64,000 bases of DNA from positions 21,402,720 through 21,466,719 of the forward strand of contig JAKSZT010054215.1 of NCBI GenBank assembly GCA_026826555.1, read 5' to 3'. Positions within the stretch are counted from its first letter, which is position 1. Each line of letters begins with the position of its first letter. Under the pieces are notes generated by a model. That model was not told the DNA's origin. It did no database searches and worked only from the letters and a program-made list of their open reading frames with translations. Made by a program: the position numbers and the translations under genes. The DNA is from Tolypeutes matacus. Lineage: Eukaryota; Chordata; Mammalia; Cingulata; Chlamyphoridae. Shown here in pieces: positions 48,970 to 60,800 of this stretch.

Positions 48970-49043
48970 CTGGCTCCAAAGATATCCTTTTTGGCGAGAT
49001 CAATTCCAGAAACAACTTTTACTCTGAGAATACGTGACTCTCC
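48970..49043 (-). CDS. NEDD4L: NEDD4L (NEDD4-2) internal coding exon, start of C2 domain
   Basis: Read on the minus strand, this 74-base exon starts in phase 0 and encodes 24 codons plus two bases, giving G-E-S-R-I-L followed by [18 protein letters not shown]. This matches my memory of human NEDD4L at about residues 17-40; the paralogue NEDD4 differs here (VRVRVIAGIGLAKKDILGA). The acceptor is a long pyrimidine tract ending in CAG just above 49043. The donor is CAG|GTATGT, with its GT at 48969-48968. The two leftover bases would complete a Ser codon in the next exon. NEDD4L is a membrane-targeted HECT E3 ubiquitin ligase that downregulates ENaC and other channels. This exon forms the first beta-strand of the C2 domain, which directs calcium-dependent membrane binding. 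No stop or frameshift interrupts it, and flanking splice sites argue against a retrocopy. Other exons are outside the window or not seen. Confidence 0.93.
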
Positions 49044-49589
49044 CTGTTGAAGGGAAAGAGAAAAAGTTTAAAAAATGAATCTTCAATAGATCACTCTCTC
49101 CCATCCAATACAAAACGTCAACCATTTCTACTCAATCCAGTAATAGGATATAGAACAAAAATTCAAACATAGGCACTTCTTACACAGAAGTTCAAAAAAC
49201 AACATTCCAGCTCTTAAATTCCATGACTCTAGAAACTTATAGGATCTAGGTTAATTCAGCACAAGTTTAATTCAAATTATTATTTTTACTGTTGTATCCC
49301 AGGTGTACCAAGAACACAGCTGCACCTATGAAGCCACCCAGACAATTGCTTAAGTACAACAAGGTACCCATAAATTTAATAAATAATCCCTCCTTTGAAA
49401 TCTATTTGTGCACACAGCCTGGGAGAGAAAGGAATTTAGTGTGATAAGTATTTCCTCAAAATCACAGTGCTTTTCAAGATGTTGGTGCGAGCAAGCAAAA
49501 ATAATTCTTCAGTTCTAGTAAAAAGAAATAAAAAGCGTCATGCTAAATAGAAATTATCCCAAATATCTCAGAAATCGATCGTTCATCTA

Positions 49590-50240
49590 TCTGTTTACTC
49601 ATTCATTCCAATATTTTCTAAGCAGCTCCTATGCAATGAACGTTGAACTAGACCTTGAAACAGATACAAACATGGCTCATGGTCTACTGAAAGTGACAAG
49701 GAGACCAACAGTGCACCACCCTGAGATGGCACCATGCCAAAGGGCATGGGTTGGAGAAGTATTTAAGACCTAAGACATACCAACAGACCTCAGGACAGAA
49801 GAGATGGCTTAGAGGGAGGTAGGAGAGAAAGTCCAAAATAAGTCTCGTATTACCAGTTAGGGTCACTAATTGTTAACATAAATTGACATATAGGTTCAAG
49901 TTGAGGTCAAGGTACCTATGAAACAACAGGGGTAGGGGTGGGGGTGGGGACAGATGGCTAAATAAATGGGAGAGACACCTGGTCTGGGCTTAGAAACTTT
50001 TGAATTATCAGTGTAGTGGTGGTAGCTGGCAGTTATAGCTTTTAAAGGTCTGGGGAAAGTTATCCAAGAAGAGTAGGAAGAAAAATTAGCTAGAAATAGA
50101 GCCACTGGGGACAAAAGCACTGAGAGTATTAATAAAAAAAATTCATCTACCCCATGTGCTAAATCAACACCTGGTTGAGGGAAAGAAAACCTAAATGATT
50201 AGGTAATGTCAAAGGCGATAAAGACAGGACAAAATAAAGC
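49590..50240 (-). mobile_element. LINE L2 fragment, antisense
   Basis: TACTCATTCATTCCAATATT and GCTCCTATGCAATGAACG mark the antisense L2 end. GAGGTCAAGGTACCTATGAA, GAGACACCTGGTCTGGGCTT and AATGTCAAAGGCGATAAAGA follow the antisense L2 body, with gaps. Confidence 0.7.
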
Positions 50241-50244
50241 ACAG

Positions 50245-51885
50245 AGAGAACAGAATACTTGTCCTCCGTCAGTCAGCCACACAGATCAAACACGCACACA
50301 TACAACTGAAATGTGTGCTTGAGATAACCTACATTCCAAGATTCTTCCATCCATTCAACCACCCATCCTACCATCTATCCCTTACCCAAGGCTACCTTGG
50401 TGCAAACACTGCGAGATGCGAATGTGTTGAAGAAGGGGTTCTCCTCCTGCTTTTGTCTGTGGTCTGCTTTAAACATGACATGCTGTCAAGTTTGGCTGAA
50501 TTTAATGGGTTTAGCAGCCTTTGTAAAAGGATTAAGAGACTCCAAGCAATACCAGGCAAGTCAGAGATGACTAAAATGCATTTCTATGATAGCATCACTG
50601 TCTCAAAGAGCTTACAAAACCACCCAGGGTTAAAGTGCCCTTCACTGGGCTCCTTTTAGGCCTGAGTTTACTGCCCTGACTTTATGCCTCTCATCGTCAA
50701 AGGCACGTTGTCACGGATTCTTTCCTTAGCACAGGAAGTTAGGGAGGCTAAGGTCTTTTTCTGTTTCCTACAGTAAGTTGTCCCCTGCCGCCAATCATCT
50801 GAAGCCTCCCGTGGCCTCCTCAGCTCAAGGGCCCTCTGACACATCACAAAGCACTTTTTACCTGTTGATCAAAATGTGGCCACACACAGGGAAGAGCTCA
50901 CAACACACCTGGGAAGAGTTTATGGCCCAGTAGTGGCCACAGGTTACAAATCAAGATTGCTGGATAAAAAGAAACCCGTGTGCCAGGCTCAGGGTTGTGT
51001 CTCTCTGCCTTGCCCATCTCAACTCTCTGCTTCTCCCCCAGCCCCTATCAAAGATACCTCAAACCAGCAATTCTCTCAAACACGATTATGCGGAGTGGGG
51101 GAGGCAACTGGAATCTACCAAGGGCAGGTACAATCAAAGGCAAGTGACCAATCTCCAGGCCGATCTCAGAGCTAGCTAATGGGGCAGAGGATTTTTGATC
51201 TGGTAGTAGGGAAGGGTGAAAGGACCTTAAAGAAAGGGGATTTGCATATCTGCTAAACAGGACCTCCTTTCTATGACCAACTCAGATTCAGCAGCAGTTC
51301 TGTTTACACGCCACAGCCTTCCGCTGGTGATTGGCAGAGGGGAGACAAAGAAGGGGCTGTGTCCAGGCTGGAAATCACAGTCACAAGGGACGAACAGAAG
51401 ACAAAAGCTCTCGTAAGAAATCCATCTCTTTGCTCACATAATCATAGCCCCGGAATTTTCAGAAATCCTCAGGAGGTCCTGGCCTTTCCATAAACTCAAA
51501 AGGGGACTCAAACCAACCTACTATGGATTCCAAGGAATAGGGAGGGCCCAGCTAATACCTGGGTTCCCTAAAGTTTACATTCTTTTTGGGCGAATGGTCT
51601 TACACTGGGCAGACCTACATTCTAAAGAACACAAATTTAAATATCGGGCAACCTTTATATGAATAAATGAATAAAATAAATTTAAATAAAGGGATAAACT
51701 AGGATTTATAGAAATTGATTTGGTCATTTCATAAAGAGAAGAACCTGTTTTAAGATCTAGGGATACAGCAATAAGGAGGAAAGATCACTGTCATCAACCC
51801 AGCCTACCTCCTAGTGTTGGTGAGAACCCACTATCCAAGGCTCTCAACTATGAGGGGAAAGGTAAATGTAGAGAATTTCAGCAGG
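50245..51885. other. Intronic DNA upstream of the NEDD4L exon, nothing recognised
   Basis: Two overlapping frames of about 99 and 60 codons near 51.0 kb are incidental. No repeat was named. Confidence 0.4.
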
Positions 51886-51889
51886 GGGG

Positions 51890-52175
51890 AGCAAATGGCA
51901 ATACATATGAAACACTTCAGGATTTTGTACATTCACCCTTTCACTAAGCAAAAACTCATTTAGGAATCAATCCTAAGAAAATAAGCAAAGATAGGTGCAA
52001 AAAAACAGCCAAGAAACCAGCTAGAAGGATATTCACCAAGTTGTTTTTGTTTTTTTTTTTAACTGAAGAATCTAAAAATCTCTCAAAAGTAGGGAGCTAA
52101 ATATTTATGACAATTTCATACAATGGACTACAATACTGTCATTAAAAATGTTTGAGACTATGTAATGACATCCTT
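51890..52175 (+). mobile_element. Old L1 (L1M) ORF2 3' portion
   Basis: TAGGAATCAATCCTAAGAAA, AAGGATATTCACCAAG, ACAATGGACTACAATACTGT and CATTAAAAATGTTTGAGACT are the ORF2 C-terminal nucleotides of old L1s. Confidence 0.8.
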
Positions 52176-52184
52176 CAGTAACCA

Positions 52185-52705
52185 TTTACTGAGTTAGACA
52201 CTGGCATACAGGTGTCAACAAACCAGAGTTCCTGCCTCAAGGAACTCACAATCGAGTAGGCAGGAAGGCAGTATATAAATATGAATGCAAATAAGCAAGC
52301 AAGATAATTTCATTTGGTGGTAAGTGCTCTGAAGACATGAAGACAATTAAACAAAAGCAACTGGGAAACAGATGTGGCTCAAGCAATTGGGCTCCTGTCT
52401 ACCATACAGGAGGTCCAGAGTTCGATTTCCAGGGCCTCCTGGTGAAAGGAGAGCTGGCCCAAGATGATGCAACAAAACGAGACACAGGGGAGACAATAAG
52501 AGATGCAGCAAATCAGGGAGCTGAGGTGGCACAAGAGATTGAGCGCCTCTCTCCCACTCCGGAAGGTTCCAGGATCGGTTCCTGGTGCCACCTAAAGAGA
52601 AGACAAGCAGGCACAGAAGAACACACAGAGAGTAGACAGCAAGCCCAAAAGAACGAGGGGGGTGGGGGAGAAATAAAATAAAATAAATCTTTAAAAAATA
52701 ATAAA

Positions 52706-52737
<32 letters not shown>

Positions 52738-53245
52738 AAGCAACTGAGTAGAGGGAGAGGGGGGTGGATATTTACGACTCAGAAGTCAGGGCAGGCCCAA
52801 CATTTGGCTGAAACCTGAATAGCTGAGGAGGAGGCAGGCGATGATGATGTGGGGTTGAGGAGTGTCCAGCTGGGGTGATGGCAAGTCCCAAGGCCCGGGA
52901 GGGAACTAGTGTGGCGTTAACTGGGAGAAGCTAGCGAGGCAAGGGCAGGTAAGTGGCGGGCAGCATGGTGCAGTGGGCTCAGGGACCCGAGAGGTAAGCC
53001 ACAGTTAGTGCAGACATTATTCCAACCGTTTGGGCGAAGCACTGGGCGGTATTTGGCATGGAATGACATTTTATTTTATGTTTCTAAAGGACGGCTTTGG
53101 GTGTTGTGTGGGGAATGGACCACAGGGAAACAAGAGCAGAAACAGGGAGACCAATCAGGCAGCCAGTGCAGATGCCGGCAAGAGAGAACAGGGCTTAAAA
53201 CAAGCTGCCGGTGGAGGGGTGACCAGATTGGGCACTAAAAACTAG
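52185..53245 (-). mobile_element. LINE L2, antisense, split by a DAS SINE at 52364-52735
   Basis: The left part has AACCATTTACTGAGTTAGAC, GGAACTCACAATCGAGTAGG and TGGTAAGTGCTCTGAAGACA. The right part has CCGTTTGGGCGAAGCACTGG, GGACGGCTTTGGGTGTTGTG, CAGGGAGACCAATCAGGCAG and CCGGCAAGAGAGAACAGGGC. Both follow the same antisense L2 order, so one element was interrupted by the SINE. Confidence 0.85.
52364..52735 (+). mobile_element. DAS-type SINE, long (dimer-like) form, inserted in an L2
   Basis: The same two-unit structure as the copy at 20.2 kb: GATGTGGCTCAAGCAATTGG, box B AGTTCGATTTCC, then GGTGGCACAAGAGATTGAGC with GGATCGGTTCC. It ends in a long (TAAA)n tail at about 52700-52735. The target duplication AAAAGCAACTG is exact at 52353-52363 and 52736-52746. 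The flanking L2 sequence continues on both sides, so this SINE is younger than that L2 copy. Confidence 0.93.
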
Positions 53246-53319
53246 TTTGCAAATAAACTGGCTAAAAATTTTTTCAAAACAGTTTAGGCAACTGAATTAG
53301 AGCGAGTTCAACAAGCTGG

Positions 53320-53670
53320 TTCCCTTTTCCAGTTTGGAAGCACAGCTCAACTACATTTCCCAGCCTTCCTTTAGGGGCAGCCATGTGACCATGTTATGGC
53401 CAATGGAATGCGGAAAGGAGTGCTCGCCTCTCCCGGTCCTGGCCCATAAAACCTCCTGAATCTGCCATCCTCCACTGTCGTTCCCATCTGCCTGCTAAAT
53501 GAAGAAGATTCTGAAGGATGAGGAGGGCAAGAACACATGAAGTGAGTACAGCAGATCACCAGATCCCCAACTGACCCTCACTAGGTTATGCTCCAGAAAT
53601 AACTTGTATTGCTTATTCCCAGTAAAAACTGAAGGCTGTTATAGCAGTTAGCCGACTCTAACACACAATA
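53320..53670 (+). mobile_element. LTR-like element, MaLR/ERVL type
   Basis: AACTACATTTCCCAGCCTTC, GGCCAATGGAATGCGGAAAG, GGCCCATAAAACCTCCTGAA and GAAATAACTTGTATTGCTTA are landmarks of a dispersed MLT1-related LTR. No internal genes are present. Confidence 0.6.
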
Positions 53671-53689
53671 TCAACTCATTTTTTAAAAT

Positions 53690-53865
53690 GGGGGTTAAAT
53701 ATATGCACAGGAAAAGACCTAGAAAGGATGATGTTAACAGAGATTACCTCTAAATAATGGAATTATGGGTGGTTTTTCCTTTTCCTCTTTTTGACTATCT
53801 GTATTTTGTTCCTTTTGAAACAAATTTTTCCTTAAAAATATATTGTAGAAACTTCAGAAAATACA
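53690..53865 (+). mobile_element. Old L1 3' UTR end
   Basis: TGTTAACAGAGATTACCTCT, AAATAATGGAATTATGGGTG and CTATCTGTATTTTGTTCC match the L1M 3' UTR (…GGTTATCTCTGGGTGGTGGGATTATGGGTG…). Confidence 0.8.
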
Positions 53866-53869
53866 TATA

Positions 53870-56170
53870 AGGGAAAGAAAGTAAAAAATGTTTAATCACC
53901 AGTAATCACAACACCCAGGCTTGCTCTATTTCTAAAATGAGTAAGCCTTTTTTTGGTCACAAAAAAAGTAAAAACCTGTAAGTTACTTTTTAGGTAGTTC
54001 ACAATGGTATAATGCTGCCTATATGAAAGATGCGAAAGGGATTCTCTTATGCGATATGTAGGTAACAGCTGGAAGATCTAGAGGAGAGAACCTTTATTGA
54101 GCCCTTACTATTTACGAGCAGGTATTACAGCAAGTTTCACATCCCTGAAGTTCAAGGGGCAGAGAAGCAAGAAGGAGAGTGATACTCTATAAAAATAATT
54201 CCTACACATGGGTTTAGACATACAACAAAAATTTCTTATCTTTGTTTCCTCAAAATAACAAGTTAAATAAAGATAAGCAGCCACCGTCATTCCGTCAGGT
54301 AACACATGACAAGGGGTGTGACTAATTTATCAGATGCAATAGGCCCCAAGCTGGCCAACTGTACTTTCTGAAGCATTTTATTACTTTCATAAAATCTATG
54401 CATGACATTTTGATCTCTATGACTCCAGTAGAATTAAATATTTAACCAAGGCGGCCTAGACAATGAAAATATTATGCAGGCGTTGACCATACAGTGTGGA
54501 AAAGACAAAGTCAGAGAAAGCCTAACTCTCAGGCATTCTCATGATTTTCAGTATCTTCTGTTTTGGACTTTTACTATGTAACAGGGATGATCCCATGCAC
54601 TTTATGTGTGCTTTTCTTTTCCACTTAATTTTGTATTTCTTCATCAAGACATAAAACAAGGCAAAGTGCCCAAATCACAAATGGCAGAGGCATACAAGTA
54701 GTTTCAACTTATAAGCAGATATATTCTGAAAGCTCATTTACAAAACAGTTGTTTATAATTCAGTAATCCTGCTCACAAATTATGTGAAAGTGGTTACTAG
54801 ATTCCATGCCCATCTACAAAGCCTATAAAGTGCTTAATTTTTCAAACATTGTTTTATAGTAAAATAAGTTTCAAATTTCAACTCAAAACTCAAAATACTA
54901 GAATTTACCTTTTCTCTTATGATTGTTTTAAGAAGATGAAGAGTTTTATCATTTTTTCTTTATTCTTCACAATCGAAGTGGACCTTCTGCAAAGAAGGTA
55001 AGATCTGAGTTGGGAAAATGTTCATTCTCCACAGAGAGCCACTGTGACCCCAGGATCACAAACACAAGCTGTTCATGTGGACAAGGAAGTTCTAAGTCAG
55101 GGTGTACCTGTATCCTTGTCATTTTTGCCTAAATTAATTTATGTATTTACCTTCCACATTCTAAATGATATTTTTATAGTTCTATCTACTACCTGTAACA
55201 CTTACAGGATCTAAGTAAACACACCTTAGACTGAAAAAGATTTTTCTATCACTGAAATTTCTAAGTTATATATATATATGTGTGTGTGTCACTAAACTTC
55301 AGGAACTTTAAAACATAAGCTAAAATATGAAAAGCAACTCCACTGTGCCTGCTACACAGTAGCTACTTTTAATCCTACCTGCTGTCACCCCAACCCTGAG
55401 ACAGGACCCCATTTCATACATTTTTTAAAAGTCTCCTACGCAGTCCTGTCCCCTTGCCCCCCGCCCCTGTCAATTCTGATCTCTCTACCTCTCCCTGTAT
55501 CATGTCCTCTTCACGCTCTCCATTTCCACCCCAATCCCTGCCTTCTAAATCCTTTCCCCTCTTCACTCTCTTGGTCGGTTTTCTGACCTTATGCTGCCGC
55601 CACATCTGCTAACCTTGCCCTCTCTCTCTGTTCTCCACTTTTACCTCCTAATCAGACATTTAACAAAAACGTGTTAAATGACAACTGTGTTCAAAGCATT
55701 GTGCAGAGGAAAAGAGGAACACAAAGCTGATCACGACATGTTTCTCTGTCTTCCACGAGCTTACAATCAACAATGGAGGTGAGACATGCACACAGTTCCC
55801 TGTAATACAGGGGTGGAATAGCAGTGTAAGATGTGTGTGGGGAGAACAAAGGCACAGGACGGAAATGAGAGTAGCCCAAAACCATGACTGTGCGCCCAGC
55901 TCCAGCTCAGGTAACTGACGACAGCAAACAGCCCCAACCCACAGGCCTTCCGCTATGGCTGCCTGGTCACCTCTGTGAACCCAGCACCAAACACATGGCA
56001 AGACGTCAGTCACACTACATTCCTGACAAGGGGAAGTCCCAAGGGTATTAGTCCTGAGGAAAACAATAGAAGAACATGAGTGGCTGAGCAATCGAAAATT
56101 TCTCGGCTCTTATTGGATTAAGGCCACTAAGATGCCAAGTGGAAAAAACATTAACAAATGGAAAGGAGCA
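53870..56170. other. Intronic DNA, possible worn L2
   Basis: ACATTTAACAAAAACGTGTT and GAGCTTACAATCAACAATGG, at about 55660-55780, may be an antisense L2-like fragment. The rest is unassigned. Confidence 0.35.
55262..55292. repeat. (TA)n(TG)n microsatellite
   Basis: A short alternating run of TATATATATATA then TGTGTGTGTG. Confidence 0.85.
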
Positions 56171-56174
56171 AAGA

Positions 56175-56590
56175 GATTGAACTGTGTCCCCCAAAAAGAT
56201 AAGTTCAAGTCTTAACCCCCAATCCTGTGACTGTGTTCTTATTTGGAAATAGGGTTTTAAAGACAGTATTAAGAAGAGGCCAGCCTGGGTTAGGGTGGGC
56301 CCTAGTCCAATCGATGATGCCCTTAGAAGAAGGGACACACAGAAAAGAGCCATGAGATGAATGGTGGCAGACACCAGAGCAATGCAGCTGCAAGTCAACG
56401 ATGGCCGGGAGCCACCAGGTGCTGAAAGAGGCAAGGAAGGGCTCCTCAGAGCCTTCAGAAGGAGTGTGGTCCTGCTGACATTTGATTTTGGACTTACAGC
56501 CTACAGAAATGAGGGCCAATAAATTCCTTTTGTTTTAAATACCCCAGTTTGTGGTACTTTCTTACAGCAGCTCTAGAAAACTAAGACAGC
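56175..56590 (+). mobile_element. MLT1-type solo LTR (ERVL-MaLR)
   Basis: GATTGAACTGTGTCCCCCAA, CTTATTTGGAAATAGGGTTT, TAGGGTGGGCCCTAGTCCAA and GAAGGGACACACAGAAAAG come in order. Toward the end, CCAATAAATTCCTTTTGTTT carries a polyadenylation-type AATAAA and CCAGTTTGTGGTACTTTCTT follows. It is an almost full-length LTR with no internal region. Confidence 0.88.
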
Positions 56591-56639
56591 CTTCTAGGGC
56601 AGAATCATAGTTTAAGATGCCCAAGATGACTAACTTCAG

Positions 56640-57185
56640 GAAATTGTGCTGTGATTTTAAAATATGCCCACAAGTTCCTGATATTCCTCTCTTCAAGAGG
56701 TGGAGCTTAATTTCCCTCCCCTTTAGTGTGGCCTAGACTTAGTGACTCTTTTCCAAAAAACAGAATATGGGAGAGTGACAGCATATGACTTCCAAGATTA
56801 GATCATGAAAGGCATCGTGGCTTCACCCCCACCCCCAGCTAATCTCTCTCCCCCTCTCTCTCAACACACAAGCAACCCTACAGGTAGGTTCATGTGGTGT
56901 GAAACTGAGGCCTCCTGCCAACAACCAGGTGAGTGCCATCTTGGAAGGGGATCTTCCACCTCCAGTCAACCCTTAAGATCCCAGCCGCCCAGCTAACTTC
57001 TTGACTGCAAGCTCGTGAGAGACGCTTGCCTGCTATATGTCAGGAATTATACAAGGCACGTGCCAGAACCACCCAGCTAAGCCACTTTCAAATTCCTGAC
57101 CTATAGAAACTGAGAAAATGTATGTTTGTTGTGTTAAGACGCTAGATTTGGGGATAATTTGTTATACAGCAATGCACAACTGACA
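56640..57185 (+). mobile_element. MaLR-related solo LTR, second type
   Basis: TTTCCCTCCCCTTTAGTGTG, GCCTAGACTTAGTGACTC, TGACTTCCAAGATTAGATCA, AACTGAGGCCTCCTGCCAAC and TGCAAGCTCGTGAGAGACG are distinctive, and the end TTTGTTATACAGCAATGCAC fits. It lies about 50 bp after the previous LTR in the same orientation, but the sequence is a different family. Confidence 0.8.
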
Positions 57186-57915
57186 GAGCTGGAGAATCCC
57201 AGGCAACAGAGTTGAATTTATCTGTTTGCCAAGCCCAGATTTTTCTATATATTACGAAGTTGCTTAGTAAGAGACATCAGGGAAAATGGAAACTATTGCC
57301 TGAGTCTTCCATCATGTCCAAATCGTGGTAATTTTAAGGCAGAATTAACAGAACTTGGTGGTTTGCTCAATGTAAGTACAGCAGCTGTATTCTTTAAAGT
57401 ATGGGATCTGATGCCGTATTAGCACATGCAATATATGAATCTGAGATCACTCCAGAAAACCGAGGATATATATCATTCGTAAGTATGAAATTAAAACAAA
57501 AATCCCAGAAACAACAACATTAGAGAGCAGTAGCTGAGAAGTTTACATTAACCACTTAAACAACTCCTAGCTCCACCCCTCCTCCATTTCACAGCCTCAG
57601 CTCGCAGCATCCCTCACAGCAGGAGAGCCCAGCACCCACTAGTACAGCTCCATTCATTTGTTCTTTCAAAAGCTACTGGACACCTCTTAGGTTCCAGGCC
57701 CTGAGCCGCTGCTTTTGAGGAGAAAAACATTCTTCTCAGCAGCTTCTCTTCATCCTAATTCACCTGCCACCACCTCAGTCAAATCTTCTAAAATACCTTC
57801 TTTCCATAGCTCGTGAGAAGCCTCTCTGTGGAGAAACGGAGCAAATTAAAACTCCTCAGCCTGGCTTCGAGGGATCACCACAGCCAGCTTTATTCTGCTG
57901 GTAAAAATTGCCTGT

Positions 57916-58011
57916 ATGGGGGACGGATGTGGCTCAAATGGTTGGGTGTCCGTCTCCCATATGGAGGACCTGGGCTCGATCCCCGGGACCTCCCAGTAAA
58001 AAAAAAAAAAA
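57916..58011 (+). mobile_element. DAS-type SINE, short (monomer) form
   Basis: GGACGGATGTGGCTCAAATG (box A region) and GGGCTCGATCCCCGGG (box B region) are followed directly by a 17-18 base A tail. The target duplication is AAAAATTGCCTGT at 57903-57915 and AAAATTTGCCTGT at 58012-58024, 12 of 13 matching. It has the same first unit as the long copies but no second unit. Confidence 0.93.
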
Positions 58012-58069
58012 AAAATTTGCCTGTGCTCTTACCTCCCTGTACCTGTCCATCCCCAATAGTCTGCTCGGG

Positions 58070-58520
58070 TCCATGCAGTTATTCAACCAAAAATGTCTGC
58101 TATGTGCCAGAGACTGCAATGAACAATGGATCGCTAAGACAGATCTCAGACCCACAGGAATTTACCTCTTATATATACATAAAATAACCATAATACAACA
58201 CAGTATATTTAATAACAGCAATGGATGATGTTCTGGGGGAACCCAGAAGAGGAAGGAATGAAGGTACTTGTGAAGGAGGGGGAGGGGGAAATGGGCTGGG
58301 AAGGTGGGAAAAGCCCCAGATGAGCAGACTTTAGAGCCAATCCTTTGAGAATGAAGAAAAGGGAGAGGAACCGCACTGCAGGCAAAGGAAGACACATGAG
58401 GGCACCTGGCAAAGGAGAGGAATTCTGCGTGCTGGGAGAGCTGGGGTGCAGGAGAAGCAGGGTGCTGAGGGAACTGAAGAGCAGGCCAGCAAACGCTCTC
58501 ATGCAGGTGAGTGACCAGGC
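58070..58520 (-). mobile_element. LINE L2 fragment, antisense
   Basis: TCAACCAAAAATGTCTGCTA and TGTGCCAGAGACTGCAATGA are the antisense L2 3' end. CAGGCAAAGGAAGACACATG and GCTGAGGGAACTGAAGAGCA continue the order. Confidence 0.7.
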
Positions 58521-59067
58521 AGAGGTGCTGTCCTCCTAGGTGACAAGAGCAGAGGGCAGACTAAAGGGAGGCGAGCCCAAGGACAGGAAGGCAGGGATAC
58601 TAACGACGAGCTGTCACACTGCCTGGCAGATAAGTGCAGTGGCTCTGGGGAAGGAGGACAGGGACTGGTTCCAAAGCCATTCACAGGTAGAAGAGCATGA
58701 CTTGGTGTCAGACTGGATCTGCAAGGCAACTCAAGTTTCTTGTTTAAGTGTTAGCAGGGGCTGATGCTATTAGCTGAGAGATGCTAAAGGAAGAAGAGTG
58801 AATCTTAGGCTAAAAGAAATAAAAGAACATGAGTTTCCTGAACTGAGGTTATCTTCCCACGGTACAAGTAGAGAATGCCAAGGGGCAGTTATAAGTGGAA
58901 GCCACAGCTCAGTTCAGAGGTCAGAAATGGACACCCAGTTTAGCAGGCCTGGCTCCTCCCTTGACCTTCCTTCAGACCGACCATTTATTCTAGAACTTCA
59001 GTCAACTCAATGCAGCTCTTTCTTTCTTGTAGGGAAGTCTTATTTTCTTAATTAGACTCTAAGTCTG

Positions 59068-59270
59068 CACTGTCCAATGTGATAGTCACTAGCCACATAT
59101 GGCTATTTAAATTTAATTAAAATCCATCAAAATTAAAAATTCAGTCCCTTGGTTCACTGGCCACATTTCACATGCTCCATGGCCACAGGTGCCTAGTGGC
59201 CACTATATTGGACAGTGTAGGAATAGTTTCCATCTTCACAGAATGTTCCATCGGCCAGCGCTGGTCTAAG
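59068..59270. mobile_element. DNA-transposon MITE with CACTGTCCAAT inverted ends
   Basis: An 11-bp perfect inverted repeat, CACTGTCCAAT at 59068-59078 and ATTGGACAGTG at 59207-59217, surrounds AGCCACATATGGCTATTTAA and CTAGTGGCCACTA. About 50 more bases, ending GGCCAGCGCTGGTCT, resemble the outer part of the same eutherian hAT-like family. I do not recall its exact name. Confidence 0.75.
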
Positions 59271-60539
59271 GGCACTAAGTGCAAGAATGCAGTATGATTT
59301 GAATAACCTCTTAAGGAAGAGAGGGAGGCAGGAAGGAGGAAGAAAGGTCCATCTTAATCCAATTATAACTTAACACTTCAGAAGAATTAAACTATGGAAT
59401 GCAATTATTTGGAAATGAGACAGGTTTTACCACAATCAAATGTTCCAAAATCAAGATTTCCTCTGAAATATTAAAGAGGTCTGGCATGCAAATTATGCAA
59501 ATTAAGTGCCTATAAATTAATAGCTATAAAATCTAATAAAGCAAATATTGTATTGTATAGTATACTCTTGATGTATCTAGAAATTATTAAAAATATACAA
59601 ATACAGAAATAGCAGTGAAGGTGACAATAGAGAATGTGAAAAAGATCTTGGAATCTTAGTGGATGAGTCAAACACTGGCCAATATCATACCATGGATGCT
59701 AAATCCCACACAGTATTCATAGAAAGAGTATTCAGCAGAGCAAGAAAAGAGGAAAAAATCCCAACAGTAGCTCTCAGTTCCTTTAAGAAACTACTGACCT
59801 ACCCGGAACGGAAGAGCTGGTAGGATTTCCTCCTAATTTAACAGCTGAAGGAAATGCGAGTGGCCAATCACCTAGAAAACTGCTTGAAAAAATAAAAATT
59901 CTTCCAAGTATGGATGGATTTTTAGGGTGCTCACAATTAGAAATGTTAATTCTTGAATACCAAGAATCGACAATAATTTGGTGATCATGGTGAGAGGCGA
60001 GAAGGGTGCCGCTGAGCAGAACCCATTAAATGAATGAGCTGGCAAGTATTCCAGCTTAAAAGATATAGTCACTCTCAAACACTAATTAAAAATTCTCTAC
60101 CAGAACAGTTAGTAAAACTCCACGTAGAATGTCTTTAGAGGTTCAAAACAAATGAACTATTGATCCTTTGATCATAAGACAGGAAACATTTTTAAATTCC
60201 TCCAAGCTCACTAAGACAATAATTACTTTCTGTTTATAGTTCGAAAAATGATCACAATAAACAATGGCACTTTGTTGAAGATCAAAAATCATAGCTCAGG
60301 ATCTAAAATTCTAGATTTTCATGGCAGTAATAACCGATTTCTCACAATAGAGTCAAGTCTGGGCTTCCACCAAATCCCATCCAACAGCTACTGAGAGAGA
60401 CCATCTCTGATCTCAGAGGAATTACAGAGATCAGCGATGGATAAATGTCCCAATTTTCAAAGATTAAGGACTTGATAAATTATATAGACTGGGTCCATAG
60501 TTTTTCCCTTTGCCAGAATGACCGATTCACAGTTTTGCT

Positions 60540-60800
60540 CAGGTCTCCTACTGTCCTTTAGCTGTCAACTTAAATGTCACCTTTCTGACAAGGCATTCCA
60601 GGATTTCTAGACTAGGTTAGTTCCTCTCGCCCTTTATTCTCATTGCTTTTCAAATTAGCTAACATGCCCAAAGATGATGCTCTCAGAGGGCCAGGGGCTA
60701 GATGTACCTTGCTCGATAGTGTTTCCCTCGACTGGCAGAGAGCTGGGTACACAGGAGGCACCCAAATAGTTCAGGAAGAGTGAATGACTGAGGAATAAAT
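60540..60800 (+). mobile_element. LINE L2 3' end
   Basis: AACTTAAATGTCACCTTTCT, GACAAGGCATTCCAGG and ACAGGAGGCACCCAAATAGT with GTGAATGACTGAGGAATAA match the L2 3' end, including the weak terminal repeat. Confidence 0.75.
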
